From positions 1-15,350 of the forward strand of contig NZ_CAXBDD010000095.1 of assembly GCF_963974515.1 (NCBI RefSeq): a stretch of 15,350 bases of DNA, written 5' to 3'. Positions 14,992-15,350 of this stretch are shown here, one piece after another. Under the pieces are notes generated by a model. It was not told the DNA's origin. It saw nothing but the letters and a program-made list of their open reading frames with translations, and searched no databases. Each line of letters starts with the position of its first letter. Position 1 is the first letter of the stretch. Made by a program: the position numbers and the translations under genes. The stretch comes from Sunxiuqinia sp963974515 (GTDB taxonomy: Bacteria > Bacteroidota > Bacteroidia > Bacteroidales > Prolixibacteraceae).

Positions 14992-15010
14992 GACCAGGAT
15001 TTGCATGATT
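14992..15010. repeat. Short GATT-rich repeat fragment
   Basis: GACCAGGATTTGCATGATT shares CAGGATTTGCA exactly with the copy at 4850-4860 after permease A and looks like a shortened member of the same family. It lies just after the second ATPase stop codon. Confidence 0.4.
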
Positions 15011-15110
15011 AACCGGAAACGTTAATTCTTAAAATTGGACGAATCAAAGCCGATCAGTGGATGGCTTAGATGACAAATCTTTTGACAATAACTGTTAAGA
15101 AATTAGACAC

Positions 15111-15140
15111 TTTGCGAGTAGGTTTTTGATGTTTTATTTG
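15111..15140 (+). promoter_or_regulatory. Possible Bacteroidota-type promoter before permease E
   Basis: TTTG at 15111-15114 is followed after 18 bases by TTTATTTG (15133-15140), one mismatch from TAnnTTTG. The spacing suits the Bacteroidota housekeeping sigma factor. It lies 65 bases before ATG 15206, within a 223-base gap that contains no gene. An alternative pair uses TTTG at 15081-15084 with ACACTTTG at 15107-15114, at a longer spacing. Confidence 0.3.
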
Positions 15141-15205
15141 ATTAGTAGTATGTTAGGGATGTGGTATGGTTTCTGAATGTCTTCGGAAGTAAAAAAGACT
15201 TAACG

Positions 15206-15350
15206 ATGTTTAAATATAATTTCCTCCTTGTCTATCGCAATTTCAAGCGAAATAAAAGTTCGTTTTTTATCAACCTGATTGGACTGTCGTCGGGCTTAGC
15301 CTGTGCATTGCTAATCTATCTTTGGGTGAACGATGAGTTAAAGGTGGACA
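15206..15350 (+). CDS. FtsX/MacB-type ABC transporter permease E (5' part, cut by window end)
   Basis: Only the first 48 residues are present, and the frame is open to the window edge. It starts MFKYNFLLVYRNFKRNKSSF, followed by a hydrophobic segment at about residues 20-42 containing INLIGLSSGLACALLIYLWV and then NDEL. This is the usual beginning of this permease family: a basic amphipathic lead, TM1, and an acidic start of the periplasmic domain. It follows the second ATPase by 223 bases, so it may share that ATPase with permease D. Nothing can be said about its full length or its C-terminal tail. Confidence 0.8.
   Translation, partial: MFKYNFLLVYRNFKRNKSSFFINLIGLSSGLACALLIYLWVNDELKVD

Noticed and set aside
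1..15350. Defence system, CRISPR array, tRNA/rRNA, integrase or transposase
   Set aside because: No regularly spaced repeats, RNA-gene structures or recombinase motifs were found on either strand by reading.

Overview
The window looks like Bacteroidota chromosome, probably a marine or sediment Bacteroidales/Marinilabiliales-type genome. This is inferred from the protein families (MacB/FtsX-type permeases of about 800 residues with two fused halves, and an HlyD adaptor starting MDRIIEKKK), the near absence of Shine-Dalgarno sequences, and the style of the intergenic repeats. No rRNA, tRNA, CRISPR array or transposase gene was seen. All genes lie on the + strand.

Layout. 99-1349 encodes a periplasmic adaptor (HlyD/MacA type). 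1433-1573 is a possible 46-residue ORF in a repeat-rich gap. 1649-2347 is a MacB-type ABC ATPase. Three large FtsX/MacB permeases follow: 2416-4785 (A), 4999-7464 (B) and 7646-10033 (C). An AT-rich interruption (about 10066-11736) holds a YdeI/OmpD-associated protein with an unusually strong ribosome-binding site, a truncated DUF3795 remnant and a UlaG-like metallo-beta-lactamase-fold protein. The transporter series then resumes with permease D (11823-14228), a second ATPase (14293-14982) and the start of permease E (15206 to the window edge).

How it works together. The adaptor, ATPases and permeases resemble MacAB-TolC-type tripartite machines, in which the ATPase drives a membrane permease that acts on a periplasmic substrate handed to an outer-membrane channel. 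The channel is not in this window and may lie upstream. Substrate is unknown. There are at least five permeases for two ATPases and one adaptor. Each complete permease has two PCD/FtsX halves, so one polypeptide could replace a MacB dimer.

Most notable signals. Permeases B and C are nearly identical over their last 95 residues (86/95) but strongly diverged elsewhere. All four complete permeases end in RNPVEALRYE, followed at once by a palindrome, and the palindromes fall into two sequence types (A/C and B/D). This suggests the 3' ends are recombination or conversion modules. The gaps also hold degenerate copies of at least two interspersed repeat families.
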